A DNA stretch of 35,186 bases from Candidatus Mediterraneibacter tabaqchaliae (GTDB lineage: Bacteria; Bacillota; Clostridia; Lachnospirales; Lachnospiraceae), in the NCBI GenBank assembly GCA_019120595.1, contig DWUV01000063.1, positions 1 through 35,186 on the forward strand, written 5' to 3'. The position numbers and the translations under genes were made by a program. Below the pieces are notes generated by a model that was not told where the DNA came from, ran no database searches, and was given only the letters and a program-made list of their open reading frames with translations. This document shows positions 1-8,116 of this stretch, in pieces (position 1 is the stretch's first letter; the number at the start of each line of letters is the position of its first letter).

Positions 1-357
1 GGACGCGCCCACCCCGACAAACGCCATCATGACCCCGCTGATCAGGGCAAGCGTTATCGCTGTATGTACGGCTTCTGACATTTCTTTCTCCCGCCCTGCC
101 GCGAAATATCTTGCCGCAAGGACGTTCGCTCCCAGTGAGATGCCGATAAACAGATTCGTAAATATATTGATCAGCGCTGTGGTAGACCCTACGGCAGCCA
201 GTGCCTGGCTTCCGCTGAACCGGCCGACAACAATGATATCCACGGCGTTGAACATCAGCTGGAGGATACTCGATACCATCAGCGGCAGAGAAAACGAGAT
301 CAGCTTATCCATGATCGATCCGCTGCACATGTCTATTTCATATTTATTTGTCTTCAA
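1..357 (-). CDS. MATE family efflux transporter, N-terminal part; gene runs off the left edge of the window
   Basis: Minus-strand reading from a TTG start (355-357) gives MKTNKYEIDMCSGSIMDKLISFSLPLMVSSILQLMFNAVDIIVVGRFSGSQALAAVGSTTALINIFTNLFIGISLGANVLAARYFAAG..., typical of MATE N-termini. GGAG lies upstream. Not in the ORF track because it is edge-truncated. Confidence 0.9.
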   Translation of the reverse strand, partial: MKTNKYEIDMCSGSIMDKLISFSLPLMVSSILQLMFNAVDIIVVGRFSGSQALAAVGSTTALINIFTNLFIGISLGANVLAARYFAAGREKEMSEAVHTAITLALISGVMMAFVGVGAS

Positions 358-402
358 TTTCTGTCCATCTCCTTAGGTCTGGTAACTTTTTCTGCATTGC
401 AT

Positions 403-431
403 ATCTTACTGCTATCTTCTGATTTGGTCAA
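403..431 (-). promoter_or_regulatory. Putative sigma-A promoter for the MATE gene: TTGACC-N17-TAAGAT
   Basis: Minus strand -35 at 426-431 and -10 at 403-408 with 17 bp spacing, upstream of the MATE start. Confidence 0.5.
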
Positions 432-448
432 TAAAAAAACAATTTATC

Positions 449-499
449 TTGACTTTTTGGGTCTTTCGTATTATTGTATTGTTCAATTAATACAATAAT
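449..499 (+). promoter_or_regulatory. Putative promoter (TTGACT-N17-TATTGT) of the ABC export operon, overlapped by a perfect 11-bp inverted repeat (candidate operator)
   Basis: -35 at 449-454, -10 at 472-477. ATTATTGTATT (470-480), 8-nt spacer, AATACAATAAT (489-499). Confidence 0.6.
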
Positions 500-523
500 A
501 TTGTTTATGATAGGAGATATTTT

Positions 524-1255
524 ATGGAACCACTGATCAGAGTCGAGGATATACATAAGATCTATAACCCCGGCGAAAACGAGGTGCGTGCCCTGGACGG
601 AGTCTCTCTTGAGATCCGGCGGGGCGAATTCGCGGCGATCGTCGGACATTCCGGCTCCGGAAAGTCCACGCTTATGAACATGCTTGGCTGCCTGGATACC
701 CCCACGTCCGGTCACTACTATCTGGACGGAAGAGACGTTTCCCGCCTGTCGGATAATGAACTGTCAGATATCCGCAATCAGAAGATCGGGTTTATCTTCC
801 AGGGATTTAACCTGATCCCCAGCCTGGATGCAGTCGGCAATGTGGAGCTCCCCCTCATCTACCGGGGGATGGGCAGGCAGAGGCGGAGACGGACCGCAGT
901 CCGGGCGCTGGAACGGGTCGGTCTGGGGAAGCGGCTCCGCCATAAGCCCGGCGAGCTCTCCGGCGGACAGCAGCAGAGAGTCGCCGTGGCAAGAGCGATC
1001 GCAGCGCAGCCGCCAGTCATTCTCGCTGACGAGCCTACAGGAAATCTGGACAGCCGCTCCACTGCGGATATCATGGATATTTTAAAAGAGCTCCACAGGA
1101 GCGGCCGCACGGTGATCGTGATCACGCATGACGACGACATCGCCCGGCAGGCGGACCGTGTCATAAGGATCCTGGACGGCCGAGTGGAGGCAGATTATAA
1201 GAATAAAGCTTTATCCGATCCGGGAAATAAGAAAGAAAAAATGGAGGATTCCTGA
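524..1255 (+). CDS. ABC transporter ATP-binding protein (MacB/LolD-like)
   Basis: Walker A GHSGSGKST, signature LSGGQQQRVAVARA, Walker B VILADEPTGNLD; RBS TAGGAGAT. Confidence 0.95.
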   Translation: MEPLIRVEDIHKIYNPGENEVRALDGVSLEIRRGEFAAIVGHSGSGKSTLMNMLGCLDTPTSGHYYLDGRDVSRLSDNELSDIRNQKIGFIFQGFNLIPSLDAVGNVELPLIYRGMGRQRRRRTAVRALERVGLGKRLRHKPGELSGGQQQRVAVARAIAAQPPVILADEPTGNLDSRSTADIMDILKELHRSGRTVIVITHDDDIARQADRVIRILDGRVEADYKNKALSDPGNKKEKMEDS

Positions 1256-1256
1256 T

Positions 1257-2942
1257 ATGTTTTCCAATAAGAAAAATACTCATCTCAAAGAAAGTGCGTC
1301 AGCAGCACATGATCCGCTGAATACAACGGATGCCGGCAGTACGTCCGGCGCAGTATCCGCAAAGAAAAAACTGCCCGCATGGGTCATCTTCCCTGTCCTG
1401 GCGGCTGTCCTTCTCCTGGCATGGTTCCTTTCTCTTTTTGCAGGAGGAAAGACGGAGGACTCTGTGGGGACTCCGCTCAATGTGGTAAAAGCTGAGAAAG
1501 GTACAGTAAAGGAAGTATACAATTCCAGCGGTACGGTCGAGAGCGAGAATACAAAGACCTACTACTCTCCTGTCACAGCTCCCATCAAAGAATGCAGGGC
1601 AGTCGTCGGCCAGACAGTAAAAGCGGGAGATCTGCTCGTGACGTTTGACACAACCGATCTGGAGCGGAACAACCGGCAGGCGCAGCTTACACTCCAGTCC
1701 AGCCTCAATAATTCCATCGCCGCAAGGGCTCAGAACGCCAAAACTGTTGACGCGGCAAATGCAGCGTCCGCGCAGGCAGCGGCACAGGCGAACGCACTTG
1801 CAGACGAAGTGAATGCCCTTGTATCCCAGGTCGATTCCGCCTATGCCCAGTATCAGGCGAATCAGCAGGCAGCGGCACAGCAGGCCGCTCAGAACGCCCC
1901 GAAGGTCCAAGCTCTCCAGGCGCAGATCACATCTTATAATGAAGCCATAGCTTCAGCAGATGCAGTGATCTCATCCTATGAGAGAGGTTATACCGGACGG
2001 CAGGTAGAGATCAATGAAGCGCTTGCGGCAGAAGATCCGGATCCGGTCCAGGAACAGATCATAAAAGATACAGAGGATTATAGCGCTGCATTACAGTCAA
2101 AGTCTGACACAGAAGCACTCCTCGCCCAGGCGCAGGATTCTCTGGACGCACTCGGCGTTCCCCCGGCTGATGACGCGGGTTATGCTGATCTCCTGGCTCA
2201 GTATGAGGCAAAATATGCCGAATGGCAGGCAGCATACCAGGCTGCCGGTGCTGTGATCCCTGAGACAGGGATGAGTTCCGCTGAACTCAATAACCTGGAT
2301 ATCAGCGACAATCTGGCGGAGCTTGCCGCCTTAATCCCGGAGGAACTTCTGGCAAAAGGAAAAGAAGGCATGAAAGCAGACATGAACGGTGTCATCGCAT
2401 CGGTTGACATCCTTCAGTCTAACAGCGCGGCACAGGGAGCTGCCCTCTTTACCATCGCAGGTACAGACAGCGTCCGTGTGAAGATCGAGGTTTCCCCTGA
2501 TGATTATGATAAGATGAAGCCCGGCTGCGAGGTAACAGTAACGCTTGCAGACCATACATACAAAGGAACGCTTGACGGAGTTGACAAGATCGCTGTCCCC
2601 AACGCAAAGGGAGTCCCTGTCATCGGCGCCCGCATCCACATCGAGGACCCGGATGAAAACATCTGCATCGGCGCTACCGCGAAGATCAAGATGACAGTTG
2701 CTGAGGCAGAAAATGTGGTCGTCATCCCAACTGAGGCAGTCAATGCCTCAACTGACGGTGACTTTGTCTATGTGATCGAAAACGGTATCGTTAAAGAAAA
2801 ACCGGTCACCCTCGGGATCTCCTCTTCCACAGAGACAGAGATCAGGGAAGGACTTGACGTGGGAGACATCGTCATCAATGATTTCAACGCGGATATCAAG
2901 CCGGGCATGAAGGCTTCCGCAAAGGAAGCAGCGGCGGAATAA
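1257..2942 (+). CDS. Efflux RND/HlyD-type periplasmic adaptor-like subunit with long Ala/Gln-rich coiled coil
   Basis: N-terminal TM, lipoyl-like halves, coiled-coil insertion, C-terminal VVVIPTEAV / V..GLDVGDIVI adaptor motifs; lies between the ABC ATPase and permease genes. Confidence 0.9.
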   Translation: MFSNKKNTHLKESASAAHDPLNTTDAGSTSGAVSAKKKLPAWVIFPVLAAVLLLAWFLSLFAGGKTEDSVGTPLNVVKAEKGTVKEVYNSSGTVESENTKTYYSPVTAPIKECRAVVGQTVKAGDLLVTFDTTDLERNNRQAQLTLQSSLNNSIAARAQNAKTVDAANAASAQAAAQANALADEVNALVSQVDSAYAQYQANQQAAAQQAAQNAPKVQALQAQITSYNEAIASADAVISSYERGYTGRQVEINEALAAEDPDPVQEQIIKDTEDYSAALQSKSDTEALLAQAQDSLDALGVPPADDAGYADLLAQYEAKYAEWQAAYQAAGAVIPETGMSSAELNNLDISDNLAELAALIPEELLAKGKEGMKADMNGVIASVDILQSNSAAQGAALFTIAGTDSVRVKIEVSPDDYDKMKPGCEVTVTLADHTYKGTLDGVDKIAVPNAKGVPVIGARIHIEDPDENICIGATAKIKMTVAEAENVVVIPTEAVNASTDGDFVYVIENGIVKEKPVTLGISSSTETEIREGLDVGDIVINDFNADIKPGMKASAKEAAAE

Positions 2943-2962
2943 CCAGCCGGGAGGAAAGATAG

Positions 2963-4201
2963 ATGGGACAATTTCTTGAATATATCAAAATGGCGCTGGA
3001 TAATATCCGCTCCAATAAGGGCCGTTCCTTCCTGACCATGCTTGGGATCATCATCGGCATTTCTTCTGTTGTGACCATTGTTTCCATAGGAAATGGTCTG
3101 AAAAGCGATGTGGTAGACGCGGCGAACGAGCAGACGAACACCGTGACTGTCCAGGCAAACACAGAGGAAGTGACTGACACACAGATCATTACAGGGGACG
3201 ACATCTCTTATCTGGAAACAGCTATGGGTGATTCGATCGAGAGCATAACTGCATCTTCCATGTACGCGGGGAAATGCACGACCCGCAAAGGGACTTTTGA
3301 CGCCTATGTGACAATGACTACTCCGGATTATGAGCACGCCCAGTACACATCTCCTCTTGTAAAAGGCGCGTATTTTACAGACATGGATCTGGCCGGCGGG
3401 AACCCGGTCTGTGTCATTGACGAGCTGACTGCTCTCTATCTGTTCGGAAATACGAACGTCGTGGGTATGAGCTTTGAACTTGCCATTGACAGCGGCATCG
3501 AAGAGATCATGATCACGGGGATCCGGGAGACATCCGATGATATGCTGGAAGTGGAACAGACGTATCAGGCAATGGGACTGGGTGAGACGATCTCCATTGA
3601 AGTGCCTTACACGCTGGCTGAGTCTTTCGGGACTCCCATTGAAGGGTTTTCTTCGGTATCGATCACCGCCCGGGACACAGAGTCAGCGGGCCGCGTGGCA
3701 TCATCCGCTGTAAAGCTCTTAAACTCCCGGCATCAGGATCTGGGCGACAATCCTTTCATGCAGCAGAAACCGATGAACCTGTCAGATATGCTGGGCGCAG
3801 TCATGGACGGGGTGACAGCCTTTGTGGCGCTCGTGGCAGCCATCTCTCTCATCGTGGGCGGCATCGGCGTCATGAACATCATGCTCGTCTCCGTGACAGA
3901 GCGGACCCGGGAGATCGGTATCCGCAAAGCCCTGGGCGCCAGGACCGGATCCATTATCGCCCAGTTTCTCTGTGAGTCCGCCATTATCTCCGGCATGGGC
4001 GGAGTCATAGGAATCCTGCTCGGCGGAGGTCTCACGGCACTGATCAGTGTGCTTGAGATCGGCGGGATCCACGCTTCCCTTTCTCTCCCGGCAGTGATCA
4101 TCGCGACTCTCTTCTCCTGCGGAGTGGGGATCGTCTTCGGTATCTATCCCGCGCGGAAAGCCGCGCGCCTGAGTCCGATCGAAGCACTGCGGCGCATATA
4201 A
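2963..4201 (+). CDS. ABC transporter permease, MacB/FtsX family
   Basis: N-terminal [37 protein letters not shown]-terminal [27 protein letters not shown] and [18 protein letters not shown]. Confidence 0.95.
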   Translation: MGQFLEYIKMALDNIRSNKGRSFLTMLGIIIGISSVVTIVSIGNGLKSDVVDAANEQTNTVTVQANTEEVTDTQIITGDDISYLETAMGDSIESITASSMYAGKCTTRKGTFDAYVTMTTPDYEHAQYTSPLVKGAYFTDMDLAGGNPVCVIDELTALYLFGNTNVVGMSFELAIDSGIEEIMITGIRETSDDMLEVEQTYQAMGLGETISIEVPYTLAESFGTPIEGFSSVSITARDTESAGRVASSAVKLLNSRHQDLGDNPFMQQKPMNLSDMLGAVMDGVTAFVALVAAISLIVGGIGVMNIMLVSVTERTREIGIRKALGARTGSIIAQFLCESAIISGMGGVIGILLGGGLTALISVLEIGGIHASLSLPAVIIATLFSCGVGIVFGIYPARKAARLSPIEALRRI

Positions 4202-4221
4202 ACGAGCCGCTGCTTATAGAT

Positions 4222-4241
4222 TTCAGCCGACTGCGGCTGAA
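4222..4241 (+). other. Intercistronic stem-loop, perfect 8-bp stem (TTCAGCCG-actg-CGGCTGAA)
   Basis: Direct inspection; no U-tract follows, so probably a processing/stability hairpin or weak attenuator. Confidence 0.5.
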
Positions 4242-4277
4242 CCAATATTATCATTTAATTTATGAGGAGGAATCATA

Positions 4278-4655
4278 ATGAAAAGAAAAAGCAAACTTCT
4301 GAATGTCGTATCCATTATCATCATCGTACTCAGTGCACTCGGGCTTCTGGGCACACTTGCGCTGATCGCCATGTCCGGCATGCTGGAGCCTTATCTCGAA
4401 GCCTATGGGGTCGCCCCGCTGTCAGCAGGCGACTATGCATTTTCATTAGTCCTGACCGTCATCGAGCTTGCAGCCGGGATCATGGGCGTGATGTACCGCT
4501 CTAAAAAATCCGTCCTGATCATCGGTGTTATCTACTGTGTCGGCGTCCTGGCAAATATCATCATATCCACAGTCACGGTCGGGTTTCTGTTCACCTATGT
4601 GTTCGGCCTGATCCTCCCGATCCTCTATATGTGGGGATGGTATCTGTCTGAGTAG
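4278..4655 (+). CDS. Small multi-pass membrane protein, unknown function
   Basis: 125 aa, about four hydrophobic segments; GAGGAGG RBS just upstream; co-oriented with the ABC operon. Confidence 0.75.
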   Translation: MKRKSKLLNVVSIIIIVLSALGLLGTLALIAMSGMLEPYLEAYGVAPLSAGDYAFSLVLTVIELAAGIMGVMYRSKKSVLIIGVIYCVGVLANIIISTVTVGFLFTYVFGLILPILYMWGWYLSE

Positions 4656-4702
4656 AACAGGGAGCTGTTTTTTATTTTGTGTCCTTTTTACAGGATAAAT
4701 TT

Positions 4703-4746
4703 CAGGGGCAGGCATGACTCATGAGAATCATACCTACCCCTGTTTT
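4703..4746 (+). terminator. Putative terminator at end of the ABC operon
   Basis: CAGGGGcAGG ... CCTaCCCCTG hairpin followed by TTTT. Confidence 0.6.
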
Positions 4747-4751
4747 GGACT

Positions 4752-5336
4752 TCAGCCCTTCCCATACCTTTCTGCAAACTCCCTTTTGATCTCGTCAAAG
4801 CACCTGGTTTCCAACGGTCTGTCCGGATGGGAAGAAATGCATTTCTCAAGCCATACTATGTCATACCAGCGACTGAATTTATATCCGCATTTGTGGAATC
4901 TTCCTGCCGCGTGATATCCCATATGTTCATGGAACTGCACACTGTTTCTTGTCAGATATTCGTCTTCCGGGTCAGGGTACGCGACACAGGCATTCAGATT
5001 GATCACATTCTGAAGTGTCAGAGCATACTCCAGCGCCGTATAAAGTTCTCTTCCGATCCCCTGTTCTCTGACATCTTTTGCTATGTAGATCGTCGTTTCC
5101 ACCGACCAGTCGTAAGCTCTCCGCTCCTTAAACGGACCTGCATATGCGTATCCTGCGATCCTGCCGTCTCTTTCAGATACAAGATAAGGATACCTTCTCA
5201 AAATTTTCTGAATGCGCCCCCTGAAATCTTTTATTGAAGGAACTTCGTATTCAAATGTAATGGCAGTCCTCTCCACATAATAAGCATATATATCAAGTAA
5301 TTCTCCTGAATCACTCTCTTCGGCGATGCGGATCAT
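4752..5336 (-). CDS. GNAT family N-acetyltransferase (phosphinothricin acetyltransferase-like)
   Basis: MIRIAEESDSGELLDIYAYYVERTAITFEYEVPS, GYAYAGPFKERRAYDWSVETTIYIAKDVREQGIGRELY, LGYHAAGRFHKCGYKFSRWYDIVWLEK; AGGAGG RBS. Confidence 0.92.
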   Translation of the reverse strand: MIRIAEESDSGELLDIYAYYVERTAITFEYEVPSIKDFRGRIQKILRRYPYLVSERDGRIAGYAYAGPFKERRAYDWSVETTIYIAKDVREQGIGRELYTALEYALTLQNVINLNACVAYPDPEDEYLTRNSVQFHEHMGYHAAGRFHKCGYKFSRWYDIVWLEKCISSHPDRPLETRCFDEIKREFAERYGKG

Positions 5337-5404
5337 TTTTAAGCCTCCTGTTCCTCAAAATGTCCGGTGTTGCTCTTCGACATAGTATGATAGACCCTGA
5401 ATTG

Positions 5405-5433
5405 AGTATAATCGTTTTTTTATTAGCTGTAAA
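5405..5433 (-). promoter_or_regulatory. Putative promoter for the GNAT gene: TTTACA-N17-TATACT
   Basis: -35 at 5428-5433, -10 at 5405-5410 (minus strand), 17 bp spacing. Confidence 0.65.
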
Positions 5434-5489
5434 TATATTAATTCCCTCCGCAGTATGGACACGTTCCTGTTTCCCACCGTAATTCCGGT

Positions 5490-5540
5490 ATAAAAGAGAG
5501 AGTACAATTACCAATTCTAGTAATTGCAGTCTCTCTTATA
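5490..5540 (-). terminator. Hairpin terminator after the sigma/anti-sigma operon
   Basis: ATAAAAGAGAGAgtaCAATTAC-loop-GTAATTGcagTCTCTCTTAT; immediately follows the stop at 5549 on the minus strand. Confidence 0.75.
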
Positions 5541-5548
5541 AATTATCA

Positions 5549-6334
5549 CTATTTGATAAATACTTTACCTTCTTTTAGAGATATAGCGTCAGAGCTTGAA
5601 TTCAATAGACAAATGTAATATTCTCCGGCTTTTTCTGCGGTTAATTCAAAGGTTTGATTTAAGCCAGTCTGTACATTTCCTTCCAATAATACGCCGTCAC
5701 GGATATAAAAATAGTGGATTGACTGGCCTTTTTCCCGATGAAGCTCTGATTCGTATTCCTGTGCCTGAAAAACTAATGTTTCTCCCTTGTCTAATTTCCA
5801 TCCTGAACCATCTTCCTGCACAAAAATAACCAGGTCATTATTGTTAAATATAATTTCCGGTGTGATAGACTGTCCGGAATCACCGGATACAGCAAATTCA
5901 GTAATACTGTTTGGAATAATGACTACGTTATTATAAGATTTAATTAATCCTGTTGTATCCCAAATTCCTGTTGAATTAGTCTCGAACTTAATCTCTTCAT
6001 CAGCACCTATTTTTTGGACCGTCATCTCGGACGCTTTTCCAACCAAATCCCGGTTGCTGTCATCGATCAATGCCGCGCCATTGTTGCGGGCAACGGTAAT
6101 TACAGAAGCCAATACAGTCAATACAGTAAGTGCCGCCGCCAACAAAACGCCTTTAAAGGTAAAATGCCTTTTTCTCACGCTTTTTTGTTTGTGGATCATA
6201 TCTGTTACATCTTTGCAGGTTTTGTCTGAAGAAAACATTTCCTCAATTTCATCATTAAAGATATCATTTTCATCCAATATTTCAAAAGCAGCATCCGAAA
6301 TATTATCAAACATGTCGTTATACGTAATTTTCAT
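5549..6334 (-). CDS. Putative anti-sigma factor, single-pass membrane protein with extracytoplasmic domain
   Basis: Short N-terminal cytoplasmic part, one TM (GVLLAAALTVLTVLASVITVA), long C-terminal domain; start overlaps the end of the adjacent sigma gene. Confidence 0.75.
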   Translation of the reverse strand: MKITYNDMFDNISDAAFEILDENDIFNDEIEEMFSSDKTCKDVTDMIHKQKSVRKRHFTFKGVLLAAALTVLTVLASVITVARNNGAALIDDSNRDLVGKASEMTVQKIGADEEIKFETNSTGIWDTTGLIKSYNNVVIIPNSITEFAVSGDSGQSITPEIIFNNNDLVIFVQEDGSGWKLDKGETLVFQAQEYESELHREKGQSIHYFYIRDGVLLEGNVQTGLNQTFELTAEKAGEYYICLLNSSSDAISLKEGKVFIK

Positions 6335-6881
6335 AATGATTCCCTCCTTCTTCTAAAAATTTTTTCATCTTTTCTCTGGAGCGTTTCAGTTTACTTTTTA
6401 CTGTAGATACGGGGATACTTGTTATGCGAGAAATATCTGATATTTTCTCATTTTCGAAATAGAACAGAACCAATATTAGCTGTTCTTCTTTACTCAGGCT
6501 CCTGATAGCATCTTTTAGCAGCAGTCTTAATTCGATCTGGTTGAAATTATCGGAAATCTCTCCAATCACTTCATCATTTATCTGATAGTCTGCTTTATGT
6601 TTTTTCTTTTCGTTTATAGCTGTATTCCTTGCTAATGTACCTAAATAACCTTTTATTGTGGTGCTTTTCGCTGGATCGATTTTATCAGCCTTTTGCCACA
6701 AGGTGAAAAAAACCTGATTAACAATACCTTGAAGGTCAACTTTATGCGAGTAACTGCCTAAGATGCTATAAACAATTTTTGCCACATAGGAGTTATATTC
6801 CGAAATAATGATTGCCAATGCTGATTCATCACCTTTTCGGATCCGGCTGATCAGTTCAGTCTCGTTATAACAATTACTCAA
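6318..6881 (-). CDS. RNA polymerase sigma factor, sigma-70/ECF family
   Basis: Region 2-like VNQVFFTLWQKADKIDP..KGYLGTLARNTAINEKKK; region 4-like LSKEEQLILVLFYFENEKISDISRITSIPVSTVKSKLKRSREKMK; TTG start with GGAGG. Confidence 0.92.
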   Translation of the reverse strand: MSNCYNETELISRIRKGDESALAIIISEYNSYVAKIVYSILGSYSHKVDLQGIVNQVFFTLWQKADKIDPAKSTTIKGYLGTLARNTAINEKKKHKADYQINDEVIGEISDNFNQIELRLLLKDAIRSLSKEEQLILVLFYFENEKISDISRITSIPVSTVKSKLKRSREKMKKFLEEGGNHYENYV

Positions 6882-7096
6882 GTGACTTCACCTCCATTTC
6901 CCATCTCTTTACTATATATACAAAGATCAGAAATAAAAAGTTGCATCGATGGTCCTCTGACATAAGAAAACATTGAAAATGCGATAAACTCAATGCTTTT
7001 GAGCACGAGCAAGCGTTGGTGTTTTGAAACTAAAAACAAATTGACTTTTATACAGTCTTTATGATACGCTATCCGTATGAAAGTTGGTGATTTTTT

Positions 7097-7687
7097 TTGA
7101 AGCAAAACATGATTGAAAAATTGCTTGCGGAAAACAATGGTATTTTGAAAACGGCTGATGTTGTCGCCGCTGGCATTTCCAAAGAAACATTTTACAAATA
7201 TGCAAAAAGTGCTGGGCTTGAAAAGGCTGCGCATGGGATTTACCTTTTGCCCTCTGCATGGGCTGATGAAATGTATTTGCTGCAAGCCCAAATCCCCAAA
7301 GCGATATACTCTCACGAAACCGCGCTGTACTTGCACGATCTCGCGGAAATGGAGCCAATGCCGCTTACGGTAACTGTACCCGCCAAATATAACAGCCTGA
7401 CACTTGCAGAAAAAGGTGTGAAGATTGTTTATGTAAAAAAGGAGTGGCACGCGCTGGGCGTTCGTCAAATGTCCTCTCCTGCCGGACATTCGATTGCCGT
7501 TTACGATATGGAGCGTACCATTTGCGATATAATCCGCAAACGGGCTGATATGGATATTTCTGCTTTCAATTATGCGATAGTGGAGTTTATGAAGCGAAAA
7601 GATAAAAACCTCAACCGCCTTATGGAGTATGCAAAGACCATGCGGCTTGAAAAGAAAATCCGGGAAACAATGGAGGTACTATTCTAA
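7097..7687 (+). CDS. AbiEi-like antitoxin / transcriptional regulator (type IV TA system), apparently full length
   Basis: AENNGILKTADVVAAGISKETFYKYAKSAGLEKAAHGIYLLPSAWADEMYLLQAQIPKAIYSHETALYLHDLAE...VYDMERTICDIIRKR. TTG start, or ATG about 12 nt downstream. Confidence 0.9.
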   Translation: MKQNMIEKLLAENNGILKTADVVAAGISKETFYKYAKSAGLEKAAHGIYLLPSAWADEMYLLQAQIPKAIYSHETALYLHDLAEMEPMPLTVTVPAKYNSLTLAEKGVKIVYVKKEWHALGVRQMSSPAGHSIAVYDMERTICDIIRKRADMDISAFNYAIVEFMKRKDKNLNRLMEYAKTMRLEKKIRETMEVLF

Positions 7688-8022
7688 TGATTAAAACATC
7701 AAGACAGCTAAAAGATTCAATTCGCAACATATCAACGGGGGACGTGGTAACACCTGTCGAGATTACGTATCAGTACAAGCTAATGTTTGAGCAGCGGTAT
7801 ATTTCATTGTGGGCATACACCCTCGAAACGGTGCTTGCAGAAAAAATCGAAACGGTATTGACGCGGACAATCTTTAATACCCGTCTGCGGGATTTTTATG
7901 ACTTATATATCCTGCAACACGCAGGAATGGAAATTGACACAAAAACGCTTGCCGCCGCGCTTGTGGCAACCTGCCACAAGCGGGACAGCGAAAAGGTATT
8001 GCCGCTGCATTTCATAAAATAA
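7687..8022 (+). pseudogene. AbiEii-like nucleotidyltransferase toxin, internally deleted and probably C-terminally truncated
   Basis: MIKTSRQLKDSIRN matches the family N-terminus but is joined directly to ISTGDVVTPVEITYQYKLMFEQ..WAYTLETVLAEKIETVLTRTIFNTRLRDFYDLYIL, a C-terminal-half motif. The catalytic segment expected between them is absent. Confidence 0.8.
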
Positions 8023-8034
8023 GGAGGATTTTGT

Positions 8035-8105
8035 ATGGGCTATTTAGCGACAACGGGCGCATATCTTATAATCGCTTTGGCAATCAGTTTTATTGTTCTT
8101 CCCCT
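8035..8105 (+). pseudogene. Fragment of a membrane protein gene, cut off near the 3' end of the convergent flavoprotein gene
   Basis: AAGGAGG RBS then ATG: MGYLATTGAYLIIALAISFIVLPLQIQ, after which the frame reads antisense through the flavoprotein gene. End is approximate. Confidence 0.5.
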
Positions 8106-8116
8106 GCAAATACAGA

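Noticed and set aside
428-715. 95-aa minus-strand ORF overlapping the ABC operon promoter and the ATPase gene start
   Set aside because: Overlaps the ATPase gene and the divergent promoter region; no motif or RBS support.
5311-5514. 67-aa minus-strand ORF upstream of the GNAT gene
   Set aside because: Covers the predicted GNAT promoter and part of the terminator hairpin; no family resemblance.
6878-7489. 203-aa minus-strand ORF across the AbiEi region
   Set aside because: Antisense to AbiEi with no domain features.
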